Assembly (NCBI GenBank): GCA_040954595.2
Contig: CM082583.2
Coordinates: forward strand, 4,898,001-4,962,000
DNA: 64,000 nucleotides
Reading direction: 5' to 3'
Source of the DNA: Balanoglossus misakiensis
Taxonomy: Eukaryota > Hemichordata
The position numbers and the translations under genes were made by a program. A model generated the notes under the pieces. The model was not told the origin of the DNA and made no database searches. It saw nothing but the letters and a program-made list of their open reading frames with translations. Shown here one piece after another: positions 40,501 to 50,386 of the stretch (positions are counted from its first letter, which is position 1; every line of letters starts with the position of its first letter).

Positions 40501-41949
40501 TTCATGGCATGCCCTTTTTTTCAAGTCACTGTCAATTTTGTTGTCTATGCAAAATGAGATAATGTCATGGGATTGATTATTCATGAATTTCTAGTCGTAA
40601 AGAGTATGATGAATATTTTAGATACTTGTTTACTGGAAAAAAAATTCTTGAAGGTATCATATCTGCATTTTTTACCCACAAGTTTCCTGTGTGTTTTGTG
40701 CTCCACAAATAATTAGTGTCCTTCATTTGACGATACAAGATCAAAAATCATCATTTTTGTGTATCAGATGTTTGTGATGCATGTTGACAAAATGAGACTT
40801 ATGACAGAAACACCCAGCATGTCTCACATGAAACATTTCGCCTACTGAAGTAATAGAACACCAGCTTCATCCCACCTGACATCCACTGATCCTTGCGAAC
40901 AGACAAAAAAAGAGATTTCAGATTCTGTGTTCTGCCTGAGTCAGTTTTTTACCAGTAACTTTACTAGTGACTGCTAAGTTTTCTTTTAATTAAAAACTGT
41001 CAGTTATTGTGACTTGTTGGATTTTTTGAGCAAATACTGCAAAAGACAACTATTACTACTAAATCAGAATTTTCTTCCTTTCTCCGCTGTGTATACTTTG
41101 TGTTCAGCGTTTTTGACACTTTCTTCAGAGGTAACATATTTTTGAAGAATTCTTCCTTTTCATGCTGACTTTGCAATGAAGGCAAGGACTGGTGCTTTAT
41201 TTATCCCTAATTGCAACCCTTATTGATAATAATAACACGAAAATGGTTCAGAAAAAAAACTTGCCGAGTTTTGACTTGAGATCACACAGGCAACATTCAT
41301 AGTCCTCGAGCTTACTACTTGCAAGAAAATTAATGAACTTTGCAGTCTGTGGAATTACTGGAAATAGGGTGACACAGTTGTAAGAACAGATGCGGCTTTT
41401 TGCTGTCAGCCGACTAATGCATGAAGTGTGTGATTATTCTTGTAGCCAGTTTCCTTGTACTTCTGTATATACCTCTTTCCACCTGCTTTATCTGGTAAAT
41501 GTTTGCTCAAACTGGCCTGAAGTCTGGTTGCTTTAAAAAAAAATATATCAAAACACAAGCCCAGATATGTGGCATTTACACATAAGAGTGCATTTTCATT
41601 TTAAACCACAAAAGAGAACAGACAAAATGGCCGACAGTTATCAATTTTGCATCTTTGTGTGCTGTAGAACCGTCATGTCCACCGACTTATTCCCGTTGTG
41701 TTCTCTTCTCCTCTGTGCTTTGTCATTCCAGGTGGTAGCTATGGGGATTCCGGCAGTTACGGGGCGGGAACAGCCCAGCAGGCCTACCCAGCTCAGAGCG
41801 ACACACCACAGCCCACACCAGCCCCAGCTCCAGCTGCTGCAGCAGCCGCCGCAGGGAGTCCCTATGGTCCCGGCTTTGAACAGCGTGGCGCCATACCGGC
41901 CGCTAATCATATGAGTGCGGCGCAACCCTTCCATCCCTATAGACGATAA
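28592..41949 (+). CDS. DAZAP1: DAZAP1-type RNA-binding protein (complete, 13 coding exons, 519 aa)
   Basis: Exons: 28592-28614, 29529-29736, 30508-30663, 31123-31171, 32502-32584, 34595-34790, 35080-35109, 35461-35670, 36057-36104, 37877-38083, 38879-38911, 39752-39850, 41732-41949. All are GT-AG and in continuous frame. The product has two RRMs (about residues 9-86 and 105-182), a linker with IDPKACTPR close to the DAZAP1 IDPKPCTPR, and a Gly/Pro/Gln/Tyr-rich tail ending FHPYRR, identical to the end of vertebrate DAZAP1. DAZAP1 binds mRNA in nucleus and cytoplasm and acts in splicing and translation. The tail is longer than in the 407-residue human protein. Musashi and hnRNP A/B are relatives, but the linker and C-terminus favour DAZAP1. 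Confidence 0.93.
29529..29736 (+). CDS. DAZAP1: DAZAP1 exon 2: RRM1
   Basis: It joins the 23-base first exon (MAQGEEVG) in phase 2. RNP2 is VFVGGL (residues 10-15) and RNP1 is RGFGFVKF (49-56), both with the aromatic residues that stack on RNA bases. GEVVDCVIM is near-identical to the human protein. The exon ends DGRT at a GTAATG donor. Confidence 0.95.
30508..32584 (+). CDS. DAZAP1: DAZAP1 exons 3-5: linker and RRM2
   Basis: Exons 30508-30663, 31123-31171 and 32502-32584. The linker IDPKACTPR opens exon 3. RRM2 has RNP2 VFIGGI (residues 106-111) and RNP1 RGFGFLSF (145-152), split across the intron between the 49-base exon and exon 5. Exon 5 ends NGKT before a weak-looking GTGTAG donor and joins [11 protein letters not shown], the usual end of an RRM2 in this family. 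Confidence 0.93.
34040..34058. repeat. 19-G run in DAZAP1 intron 5
   Basis: An uninterrupted run of 19 G about 535 bases before exon 6. It could fold as a G-quadruplex in the nascent RNA. It belongs to a set of seven or more long G or C runs in the window. Confidence 0.9.
34595..39850 (+). CDS. DAZAP1: DAZAP1 exons 6-12: modular low-complexity tail
   Basis: After exon 6 (34595-34790) come six exons of 30, 210, 48, 207, 33 and 99 bases (35080-35109, 35461-35670, 36057-36104, 37877-38083, 38879-38911, 39752-39850). Every one starts and ends in phase 1 and is a multiple of three, so each can be included or skipped without a frameshift. Most junctions rebuild a Gly codon. The encoded tail is rich in Gly, Tyr, Pro, Gln and Ser, a prion-like composition likely to drive condensation or protein contacts. 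The 33-base exon ([10 protein letters not shown]) is the least repetitive and the best candidate for a regulated cassette. Confidence 0.85.
34918..35002. mobile_element. Family C mini-MITE, copy 3 (85 bp, intact TTAA flanks)
   Basis: It opens CCCTATCACC and closes GGTGAAAGGG. TTAA flanks both ends (34914-34917 and 35003-35006). It lies in DAZAP1 intron 6, 77 bp before the 30-base exon. Confidence 0.78.
39941..40293. mobile_element. Family A palindromic MITE, copy 2 (353 bp, TTAA flanks)
   Basis: The ends are AGGGACAAAGTCTCTCTCTC and its perfect reverse complement, between TTAA at 39937-39940 and 40294-40297. The arms are highly alike over about 170 bp. It lies 90 bp after the donor of DAZAP1 exon 12, and its transcript would form a long hairpin in the pre-mRNA. 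Confidence 0.87.
41732..41949 (+). CDS. DAZAP1: DAZAP1 last coding exon
   Basis: It starts after CATTCCAG and ends with TAA at 41947-41949. It encodes a Tyr/Gly/Ala/Pro-rich stretch with a short Ala run and the terminal FHPYRR. In vertebrate DAZAP1 this C-terminus belongs to a nuclear shuttling signal; a similar role here is inferred from identity of the last residues. Confidence 0.93.
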
Positions 41950-44900
41950 AAGAACGTGTCAAGTGGAAGAGGCAGTTCCCCCCTCCACATCACACTCGGA
42001 AAAAAACAACACTATTTTTCTGCCTGCCAAATTTGACTGTATTTTTACGTCCCTATATACTACTAGCTTGTAGCGGGGTACAATCAATTTATAGCCACGC
42101 AGTTCGAATTTTCTGGTAGACACTGGCAGACAAGATCTCTATTATGTTGCCAAACCCTTTTACCTTAGCAGGCAGAGTATTGTTTTGTGACAAGCAGACA
42201 TGCTTTACTGATATCTTTAACCCCCCCCCCCCCTCCAACCCACACTTCTCCCCATTCCAGTCTAATAGACCCAACACTCTGCAGCAGAAAGTAGAGTGAA
42301 CAGAAAAAAAATATGACTTTATAGGGATGAAAGGGGACTTTGTTGCCAAAAGTACTCTAACATATGATATATATACTCAATGTTTGTGGGAAACCTTCCC
42401 TTTTTGCTGTGTTTATATACGTGTACCAGACATGTGCAGGTTTCATTGCTCCTCCATTGCATCATTTTTCGCTGACAATCACAGATGACACAAATATGTA
42501 ATTTGCCAAGTACTTTTACAAAAGTATTTCAGAGCGCTATCCATTGTTGCACTGCTTTCATTTTGGGATCGCTTTTGGGGTGACTGAAATTTGAATTGTC
42601 TTGCGTTTCAGTTTTTGTGTATATCAAGTGTTTTTCAAAGACCCGTCATTGATCTTTGCAAATCAGCAGCCCCCCCCCCCCCCCATGTCGTCGTGTTAAT
42701 TTGAATCCAGTAGTTTGTCATAGTGAAAAACTCAACTTGTTTGTGCAGATATTGAGTTGAGGGGAAGGTGAAATGTCTCGCAACACCTCCGCCAGCGTCA
42801 GTGACAAGCATGAAAACACATTCCATGTAGAGCAGCTTATCTTTTTGAAAATGTTCAGTTACACCGAGGCTATAAACTGTTGTCACGGTAACAGCGTGAA
42901 AGTAGACTAGTTTTTGTGTGTGTAAAAAGCGTCTTCGTGCAGTGTTTAATGATGAATTGTGTGCCGATCACTTTTTTGTCTGGTTTTAAAGCAAAATTGT
43001 GTCAACTTTCGAGACTTGCTGAAAAGGTAGTGTTTTGTTGTACGCCACGAATGAAGCAGTGTTTTGCAGACAGTTGTCACAATAAACTCAGACTTGGTAA
43101 AATTACAAAGAATCCGTTTTGACCACAGCAGTGTGTTTTGTAGAAGGATCTGCCCCAAAATTCAGCTTCCTGTGGAAAAAAATTGAAAGATTTAGCAACT
43201 TATGATTTGATTCTCGATACTTGAAAAGAATGGTCAGCTTCAGGAGAATTTTTTTTGCAGCTTGACCAGCAAGGTTCATCAGTAACCCAAGTCAGCTATC
43301 CATGCAGGATGTAAAAAAATGGGACACAAAATCAAGGTCCTGATCAAAATCTGTCAAAGCACACTAGCTGTACGTTATTAACAAAATATCACTCTCAGTC
43401 ATATGAATCTATTTTTCATTGATTTGTTAAAGCGACGAAGAATTTAATATTTTTTGTCACTGATTTTGTTTACAAATATTCCACAAAGTGCATTGCAAAC
43501 CGAACTCATGTCAGGAATTAGCACAGTGTACATAAAACACATTTAGCACCGGCGCTCATAGATTTTATTTTTAGTGTAGCAGTGTTTTTTTAAATGAACG
43601 ATAGCATGTAGAATCTGATCCAGAGATTTATTTTATGAAAAACCCACAAATAGACATGATATTCTGTAGCATTGCCTTCAAAACCTTAGAAACAGTAGAG
43701 GTAGTAATTTTCCGGGCATCTTCCTTCCCATATAAAGCAGACTTTGGGATCTGAGGAAGTCACCACAGATTGGAAGATTGTTTCCTGTGCTTTTTTAGCA
43801 TAGCTGTGTTCATCAACATGCTTTATGTATATTACATGGTGTTTTGGAAATGGAACAGTCATGATCATGCATTTTTTTAATTCCTTAAAAAACATGTTTT
43901 CGATTTTAAAAGGCGTGTATATTTCGTCAGTTCTTGAGAAAAAATTATGGGTTGCAAAGTTTCGTGTGTAGAGAATTCAGTGAACTCAATTCAGGAATGT
44001 AAATCGAGCAGCAAAGATGACTTGACATTTGGTGTTTTCTCGTACTCAGTGTGTGTCATTCATGGACTGGCTTCACTAAGTTCGTTTTACTTGAACCGTA
44101 CACTGGCAGTGCATTCACTGAAGCGACAACATGCTGCACTGTCAGCATTAAAGGGTACCCTGTCAGACAGTCTGTTTTCTTCATCATGGGTACACTTATC
44201 AGCCATCCTATGCTTGCCCCACTACGTGAAGTGTCAGTTCAGATATGTTGAGACATATAGCAGTTTTATCATTGCACTGAGAGATTTTCTCACAAAGCTA
44301 CCAGTTGAGGTAAAAAAAAGATCAAGCAAAGTCAAGGTCAATTTTGTCCAGCTTGGCTTTATGTTTTCATAAACTTCAAATTGGCTTTCATCATTTTTCA
44401 CCCGTTGCTTTTTTGAGTCATTTCTATGTACTAGTAGTTTTATCTGTGTTGTACACTTTCTGTAAAGCCTGCACACTGAGCTGTTATATTTTTGGTTTCA
44501 GTTCAGAGAATAATTTTTACATTCAACTTCACCGATACATGTAAAAAAAAGCTTACAGCTAGTTTGGGTTTTAACTTGTACAGGCCAATAAGCATAATGT
44601 ATAGATTCTGTTTTTGGCTGTCTTGTACATTATTATTGCACCTCTAAAAATCTGTACAATTCTGTAAATAACAACATATTCCAGCAATACCTGGCAAAGA
44701 GCAAGTTTACATTCATTACATCGTTCTCTCAGCATGTTGTTAGCAACAGTTTTTTTCATTTGCTTTGTTTCATGAAATTTGAATCTTTCCTCTCTTTGGC
44801 TCGCTCTCTCGGGAATTAACGACTGAGGATTTGAGATGCGGGTCATTCTCATATGAATTATGTAAAGTGAAGAGTCTGTATATAAAAATTCTGACACTAT

Positions 44901-44980
44901 CTGTTACAAGACGTATTGTTTTCTGTTACAGTTTTCTGTTTGACAAAGGGGAATATAATAAATTTCTTTTTCATAAAAAA
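41950..44980 (+). other. DAZAP1: DAZAP1 3' UTR (inferred)
   Basis: About 3 kb of non-coding, T-rich sequence after the DAZAP1 stop. It contains C runs at 42221-42233 and 42670-42684. The best poly(A) signal is AATAAA at 44957-44962, followed by T-rich sequence; another AATAAA at 43081 could give a shorter form. No gene is seen inside it. The extent is inferred without transcript data. Confidence 0.5.
44957..44962 (+). terminator. Candidate DAZAP1 poly(A) signal
   Basis: AATAAA followed within 30 bases by a T-rich and then G/T-rich stretch. It is the last canonical hexamer before the next gene on this strand at 45408. Confidence 0.5.
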
Positions 44981-45407
44981 AGTTTTTGGTTGTTGATGTT
45001 GTGAATTGGATGTGGTCTGGTTGAAAATTAATGTGATTCAGGGCTGTCCGGGCATTGTGTGTGTCTGCTGTGCTTGCTTTCATTTTATGCTTTATGTCTT
45101 TATTCAAACAAAGGCACATGTTTACTTTAAAGCTATATTGATATTTACCTCATGTATGTATTCGTAAACAAACCAAACAGTGATCGGGACACGGAGAAGG
45201 AAGAAAGGAACTGACACTGAGGGCGCTGTACCCTATAGTAAAAATGGCTTCCTTGTGTGAATGACAGTCTTCGTGTCCAGCAGCAGTATCCAGTGCTTGC
45301 TACCCGGATCTCCGTCCATGTCAAACCACACGACACGCTGAAAACGATAATAAGAGTCTGCCCTGTGAGTCAGCGTTTAATTTGAAAGGACAGTACTGTC
45401 CACGGCC

Positions 45408-47460
45408 ATGATTAAGGTGTCGATACCTAGCTTTAGACAGGTTGTAGTGGAAGATGAGAGACCTTACACGGTGAGTTGCTTTCAATAGACTACAGTAGTA
45501 GTAACACAACATTACTGTCGTCAACAGGATAACTCGGGGGGGGGGGGGGGGATATGTGGGTATTAATGTTGTGTTGCCCTTCGTTCTCTGATACCTTTGT
45601 GTCCACAATGAAATGATGCCATTTAGAGTCGTTTTTGAACCCTAAACCCGGAGTTCGGCTTCAGTAACAATACATATACAACGGGCCAATACATATATTG
45701 GCTTTTTTCCTGCGGTGAGCATAGGTCATGAACAAACCCAAGGCCATTATCATAATCAACAGATGTAAGACCCTCCCCAGCTAGAAAACCTGACAGCTTG
45801 TGTAATCATAGACTGTCTATAGTTTATTAATATAGTGCACGTGACTATATCAATGACCTGATTATTAAAAGTTGTCACACCAGTGTAATATCAGTAACAG
45901 AGTTCAGCTATATAAGCCTTATGACTGAATTTACATTATATAAACGCCAAATCTGGGAATTCTATAAATAAATGCAGAGTTTCAATTTGTTCGAAGGAAC
46001 TCTATTAATTGTTATATATTAAGTTTAATACTTTGTTTTTTGTTCAGACATACAAGACAGTCATAACGATCTCAGGACGAACTCACTCTGTGGAGAAAAG
46101 ATACAGTGAATACCATGGACTACACAAACAGGTAGAATTGTGAAACCTTTTGAACTTTGAACTCTTGAAATGTGGGATTGAAATAAGGAATTGAATTTGA
46201 CATGTTAGTTATGAAATTCTTATGGGACACATCTTTAGAAACAAATTTTAGTCAATGCCATTTGTAATTTTTCCATTTGTGCAGTGTTTTACCTTGTCTA
46301 GTTACAAAATTCAAAATTCAATAACCAAATACTATTCTTCTCTTCTGTAGCTCAAGAAAACAATGCAAACACCAGAATTTCCCCCAAAGAGAGTCAGAAA
46401 CTGGGGTTCCAAAGTACTTGAACAAAGGAGACAGGGTTTAGAAATATATTTACAGGTTTGTCAAAATTATTCTTTTTCCCACAGAGATTTTATTTTATAT
46501 TTCTGTAAGCTGTGACAATAATGAAATTATTTTATCATGGCACTGATGGATCTGAAAGTTTTTGATATCACACCTGAAAGCTGTATAAAATAAATTATGT
46601 AACTATACAGTATTCTGTAACGTGAATCAGTTTTTTCATGTATTTTTTTTATCTGCTACAGAGTCTAATGGAACAAGACATTCTACCTAAGTCGTTGCTA
46701 TCTTTTCTGCAAATCAGCAATCTCCCATCCAGATCACTCAGTTATGAGTAAGTAAAACAGTGTCTCTGTGATCAGTTTCTTGTATACACTTTCCCCAAAA
46801 ACATTTCATTTTAGGCTTCTCACAGCAAATGGCCGTCCAACTTGTATACAATGTACAGTAAATCCAGTTACACCAGTCAGATTTCCAGAAAAAAATACCT
46901 TCTTAAAAATCAGTTTGTTGTGTTCAAAGGTTGTGAGGAATAATTTTTAAGATAAACAGACAATCACTGCCTTCCATAACCATCTCCTCAAATTGATTTT
47001 GAGAAAAATATAATAAAAATCTGAGTTCTCACATAAATCGAGCATGTCAAGAAAATAAGTCTTTGCTTTGTTTCAGTTCTTTAAATGACCTTGATGGAGA
47101 AATAGGGTAAGTACGTTCAGTATATGAAGTTTTCTGGCAATTTTGTACATGGCCTGTGTGTTGCAAGCTAACATTAAGAAATGGGTGAACAATGAAACTG
47201 ACACGAAATACAAACACTTATCAGATTAACTTGTGATTTGTGCCACCTTGTCATGAAAATTTGAAATGAATTATTTGCAGCGATTGAAAGACGTTGACTT
47301 TGTGACCCATTTTTTCGACAGAGCCACCCACCAGCCAATGCTGACCTATGAAGAGGATCCCTATCTGACGACCAGTACTGAAGACAGCTTGCCAGACATT
47401 ATATCCGAAGGAGTCAAACAAGGCCTCTACCATGATAGCACGGAGGCGAACTCACACTGA
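45408..47460 (+). CDS. SNX24: Sorting nexin 24-type PX-domain protein (complete, 6 exons, 168 aa)
   Basis: Exons: 45408-45470, 46048-46131, 46351-46455, 46662-46747, 47077-47106, 47322-47460. The ATG at 45408 opens MIKVSIPSF, close to the SNX24 MEVYIPSF start. The PX domain fills residues 1 to about 108, with the phosphoinositide-binding KRYS (38-41), a Pro-containing FPPK loop (59-62) and QRRQGLEIYL (74-83). The tail keeps HQPML..DPYL and ISEGVKQGLY, matching SNX24 C-terminal motifs. The length equals the 169-residue human protein. The family binds PI3P on endosomes. SNX22 is the closest alternative. The last-exon acceptor is chosen at ..TCGACAG because an earlier one (47280) would bring an immediate stop. 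Confidence 0.9.
45536..45551. repeat. 16-G run in SNX24 intron 1
   Basis: An uninterrupted G run 66 bases after the first SNX24 donor, followed by GATATG. Confidence 0.9.
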
Positions 47461-49218
47461 CCTTGCACTGTCCTCAGATGACCGCAGAGTGACCTCAAGA
47501 CACAGTTACTGCAATTTTTTCCCCAAGACGACTTAGAGGCCGTGGAATGGATAGTAATCAAAACACGCGCACAGTAAACGCAATTTCTGCGCTTAGTGGG
47601 GAGGGGGGTTTGGCTGTAATTCGATGAATGTGCGCAAACATCACACGTTTTTTTATATCGCAACATCTTGCTACACGTTTTTATGTAGCCCATATATATT
47701 CTTTGACATATACCAAGCCATTGCGTCATTGATCAACGCTACACCAGCATTCTTTTGAGATGCATGTGATTTTCATTACACGAGTATAATAACGTACCAA
47801 TCGTTTTGGATACACTGTTTCAATCAATTCTATTGGTTGCGTCTGGTGAATTGGCACTCAAAGAGAGAGATTTAAAAGTGGTGATATACTGGTACATAAT
47901 GAGGGTTGGTTCGATTTTCGCACTTGCAAACTTTCGTTTAATGAAGGGGAAGGGTCAGAGCCGAATGCAATTAGTTGCGTTTACTAAGCACATGTTTTAA
48001 TTATGCACATCCCCTTACATGAGAAACATTTTAAGCATTTTGATGACACCCCCTCCCAGTGACCTCTACACTGAAACATATTGATTTCAGAAATATAAAG
48101 TAGCTGGTGGAAAGGATCAACATAGACACATACTGATTTCAAGGACAGGGTTTTGTTTGAGTAACAGCAGAAATTTACAATTTAGACATGCCTTTAACAT
48201 TTTCTGACCTGGAGTGACTCCATGAGATAAATTTTACATGTCTGAGTCATGGCTAGACAGTGCATTCGTAGCATTCTCAACAAAAATAGCAACAAAAGGG
48301 ACCACTATATAGATTTATTTTAGAACTCAGTACAAACAATATTAAACTAGTTTACTATTAAAAGTATGAAACGAGGCTGCATATCATCAAAATTCTAAAT
48401 ACAAGTTTTATGTTTGTGACCTTTGACACAGACATGTTGATATTTCTTGTTCCAGCGTCCAACCTGGAAAAGTTCAAGAAAATACTATGGATTTACAAAG
48501 GGACCTCCCAGTGAAATTCTTTTTCAACTTTCATCTGTAAACACTTTAAAATATTGAACTCTGGTGGATTTTCAAAGCCCAGATATTTGAAAATTTGCAA
48601 TGCTAAACTAAGCCAGCACATTCAAGTTATCATTTACTTGAGGTGGAAAACACCTTATTTTATTTAACATTTTTGAAGCCACAAATTTTCCCCAGACAGT
48701 TTTTAACAGACATTATATTTCTATTGTGCCTATGAGAAATCAAGACATTTTATTCAATTATCCCCATTTATTTAACTTTTATCATGATGAAGACTTTTTA
48801 ACTTCAAATTTGAATTGCATGCCAGAATCGTACAGTACACCAAATGCTATACAAATCTTAGTATGTAGGACACTGTGCAATAGACACACTTTTATTCGAA
48901 TTTATGTTAACTATACTCATTTGAATATGCAAATATGACCACTAGATTTCCTGAAACACATTTTCTTGATTCATATCCTTAGTTGTAGCATAGACAGTAC
49001 TCTCTGTGGTTGTAATATCTCTTGTGACAATCTTTTCACTTGAAAATTTCACAATAGTAGAGAAATGATGGCTGTTTGTTTAGTTTGCCATGTCTTTTCG
49101 ACATGTTTCAGAAAAGAGTTGCGGATAAGTGATCTTTGAGACTGAAACTGAAATTATTTGAAGATAATCACTAGTGTGAGTCCAGAATTGTGGGAGAGAC
49201 AACTTCTAATTTGACCTC

Positions 49219-49290
49219 GCCAGGGAGACTTCTTAAAATCTTGGAGTGATTTCACAGTCTCGTGGAATCAGTCAAGTACAATGCTTCTTA
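49219..49290 (-). pseudogene. Partial duplicate of the terminal MSH3 exon
   Basis: GACTTCTTAAA.TCTTGGAGTGATTTCACAGTCTC recurs here and in the true last MSH3 exon (50405-50446), in the same orientation, with weaker similarity up to an ACAATGC block. On the minus strand it reads ETVKSLQ like the real exon, but an in-frame TGA stands three codons upstream and no strong acceptor precedes it. It is best read as a dead exon fragment. Confidence 0.65.
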
Positions 49291-50296
49291 CAGCTTTCCT
49301 TCTTGTCTACCCCAGTCAGTTACAGTTACTCGGTCCTGTGCACATGGACTTAAACAGGGTGATAGGTATTACAAAAGCTCTTGTTTTACTAGAATGTAAT
49401 ATGATGATGCTTGTTTGAGCCACAGCTTGTGTGGAAGGACTGTGTTCGAATACAGACTTCTCACTTCTGTAGCAAGACCACAATCATTGAGGTGCATGTT
49501 ATGTTAAAAGCATCTACAGTAAATGAATTTTTTTGTATATAAACCTTGATATATGTAAGTCTACAAAAATAGAGATGAGACTTTAAACATATCGACAGCA
49601 AGAGAGTTTTATTTTACATAATCCTTGAGTTTACACTCATTTTCGTACAAAAAGTGGTGTTTTTTTAAAGCATGATTTTGAAAAGTTGTGTTGCAAGTCG
49701 TGAAGTGTGAGTCAGAAGCTTGAAGGCACAGTTGATCCAAGCACTTGTAACCCCTCATTCAACTTAATAATTCAACTTCGGTAGTAGGGTTCAATGAATA
49801 TCACATGTAAATGTACTTACACAGGAAATAATCACAAAATTTGGAAACTAAACAACTGTTTAAGATTAACAATTTCTGGAAACTGAACATGGTGGTATAT
49901 GACGAGCTGACTGGCAGACTTTTTGCTAACCAGCTGTACCATTATTTGTTCCCTTTGGGTTTCAGCGAAAATACATCACACCATGCAGTCAAGTGTTTGT
50001 TGATGATGCCTCAATGTAAAACTGCCAATCACAGCGGCCAATACATTCTGCCACATGATGCACACTGATCTCAAACTTGTGTTGGCAACTACCATTGGGT
50101 ACAAGACGTTGACAACAGCCACTGAAACATCTCAAGCTGGCTGCTGTGAACTCTTGCCAGGCAGTCTATTCTGAAGCACATTTCATCGATTGTATGCCTT
50201 TTCATTGAGTGTCATGTAATTTTACCACAGAACTGTTGTTAATGTGTTTGACTGGACTGTGTTACGATGTAAATGTTTAAAATTCTATTTTGTAGC

Positions 50297-50313
50297 ATTA
50301 AAAGTTATTTATT
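50297..50313. terminator. Opposed poly(A) signals of SNX24 and MSH3
   Basis: The plus strand has ATTAAA at 50297-50302. The minus strand has AATAAA at 50308-50313, 74 bases after the MSH3 stop. If both are used, the two mature transcripts overlap at their ends. Confidence 0.45.
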
Positions 50314-50386
50314 CTGAAAACGCGTCGAGTTGTAATGTCATTGAAGGTGGCATGGCATATACAAGATGGGGGTGTTGCCGTGGTGA

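Larger units (their letters stand above)
47461..50386 (+). other. SNX24 3' UTR and convergent interval with MSH3
   Basis: There is no supported coding exon between the SNX24 and MSH3 stops. The interval holds a roughly 60-bp copy of the last MSH3 exon (49219-49290) and, at its right end, candidate poly(A) signals for both genes. It is otherwise AT-rich and unremarkable. Confidence 0.6.

Noticed and set aside
47266-47321. Earlier acceptor for the last SNX24 exon at ..TTTGCAG (47280)
   Set aside because: With the phase of the preceding exon it gives Gly-Asp-stop. The acceptor at 47321 restores the conserved HQPML tail.
49219-49290. Alternative terminal exon for MSH3
   Set aside because: An in-frame TGA lies just upstream and there is no pyrimidine-rich acceptor; the exon at 50387-50489 has both a good acceptor and conserved residues.
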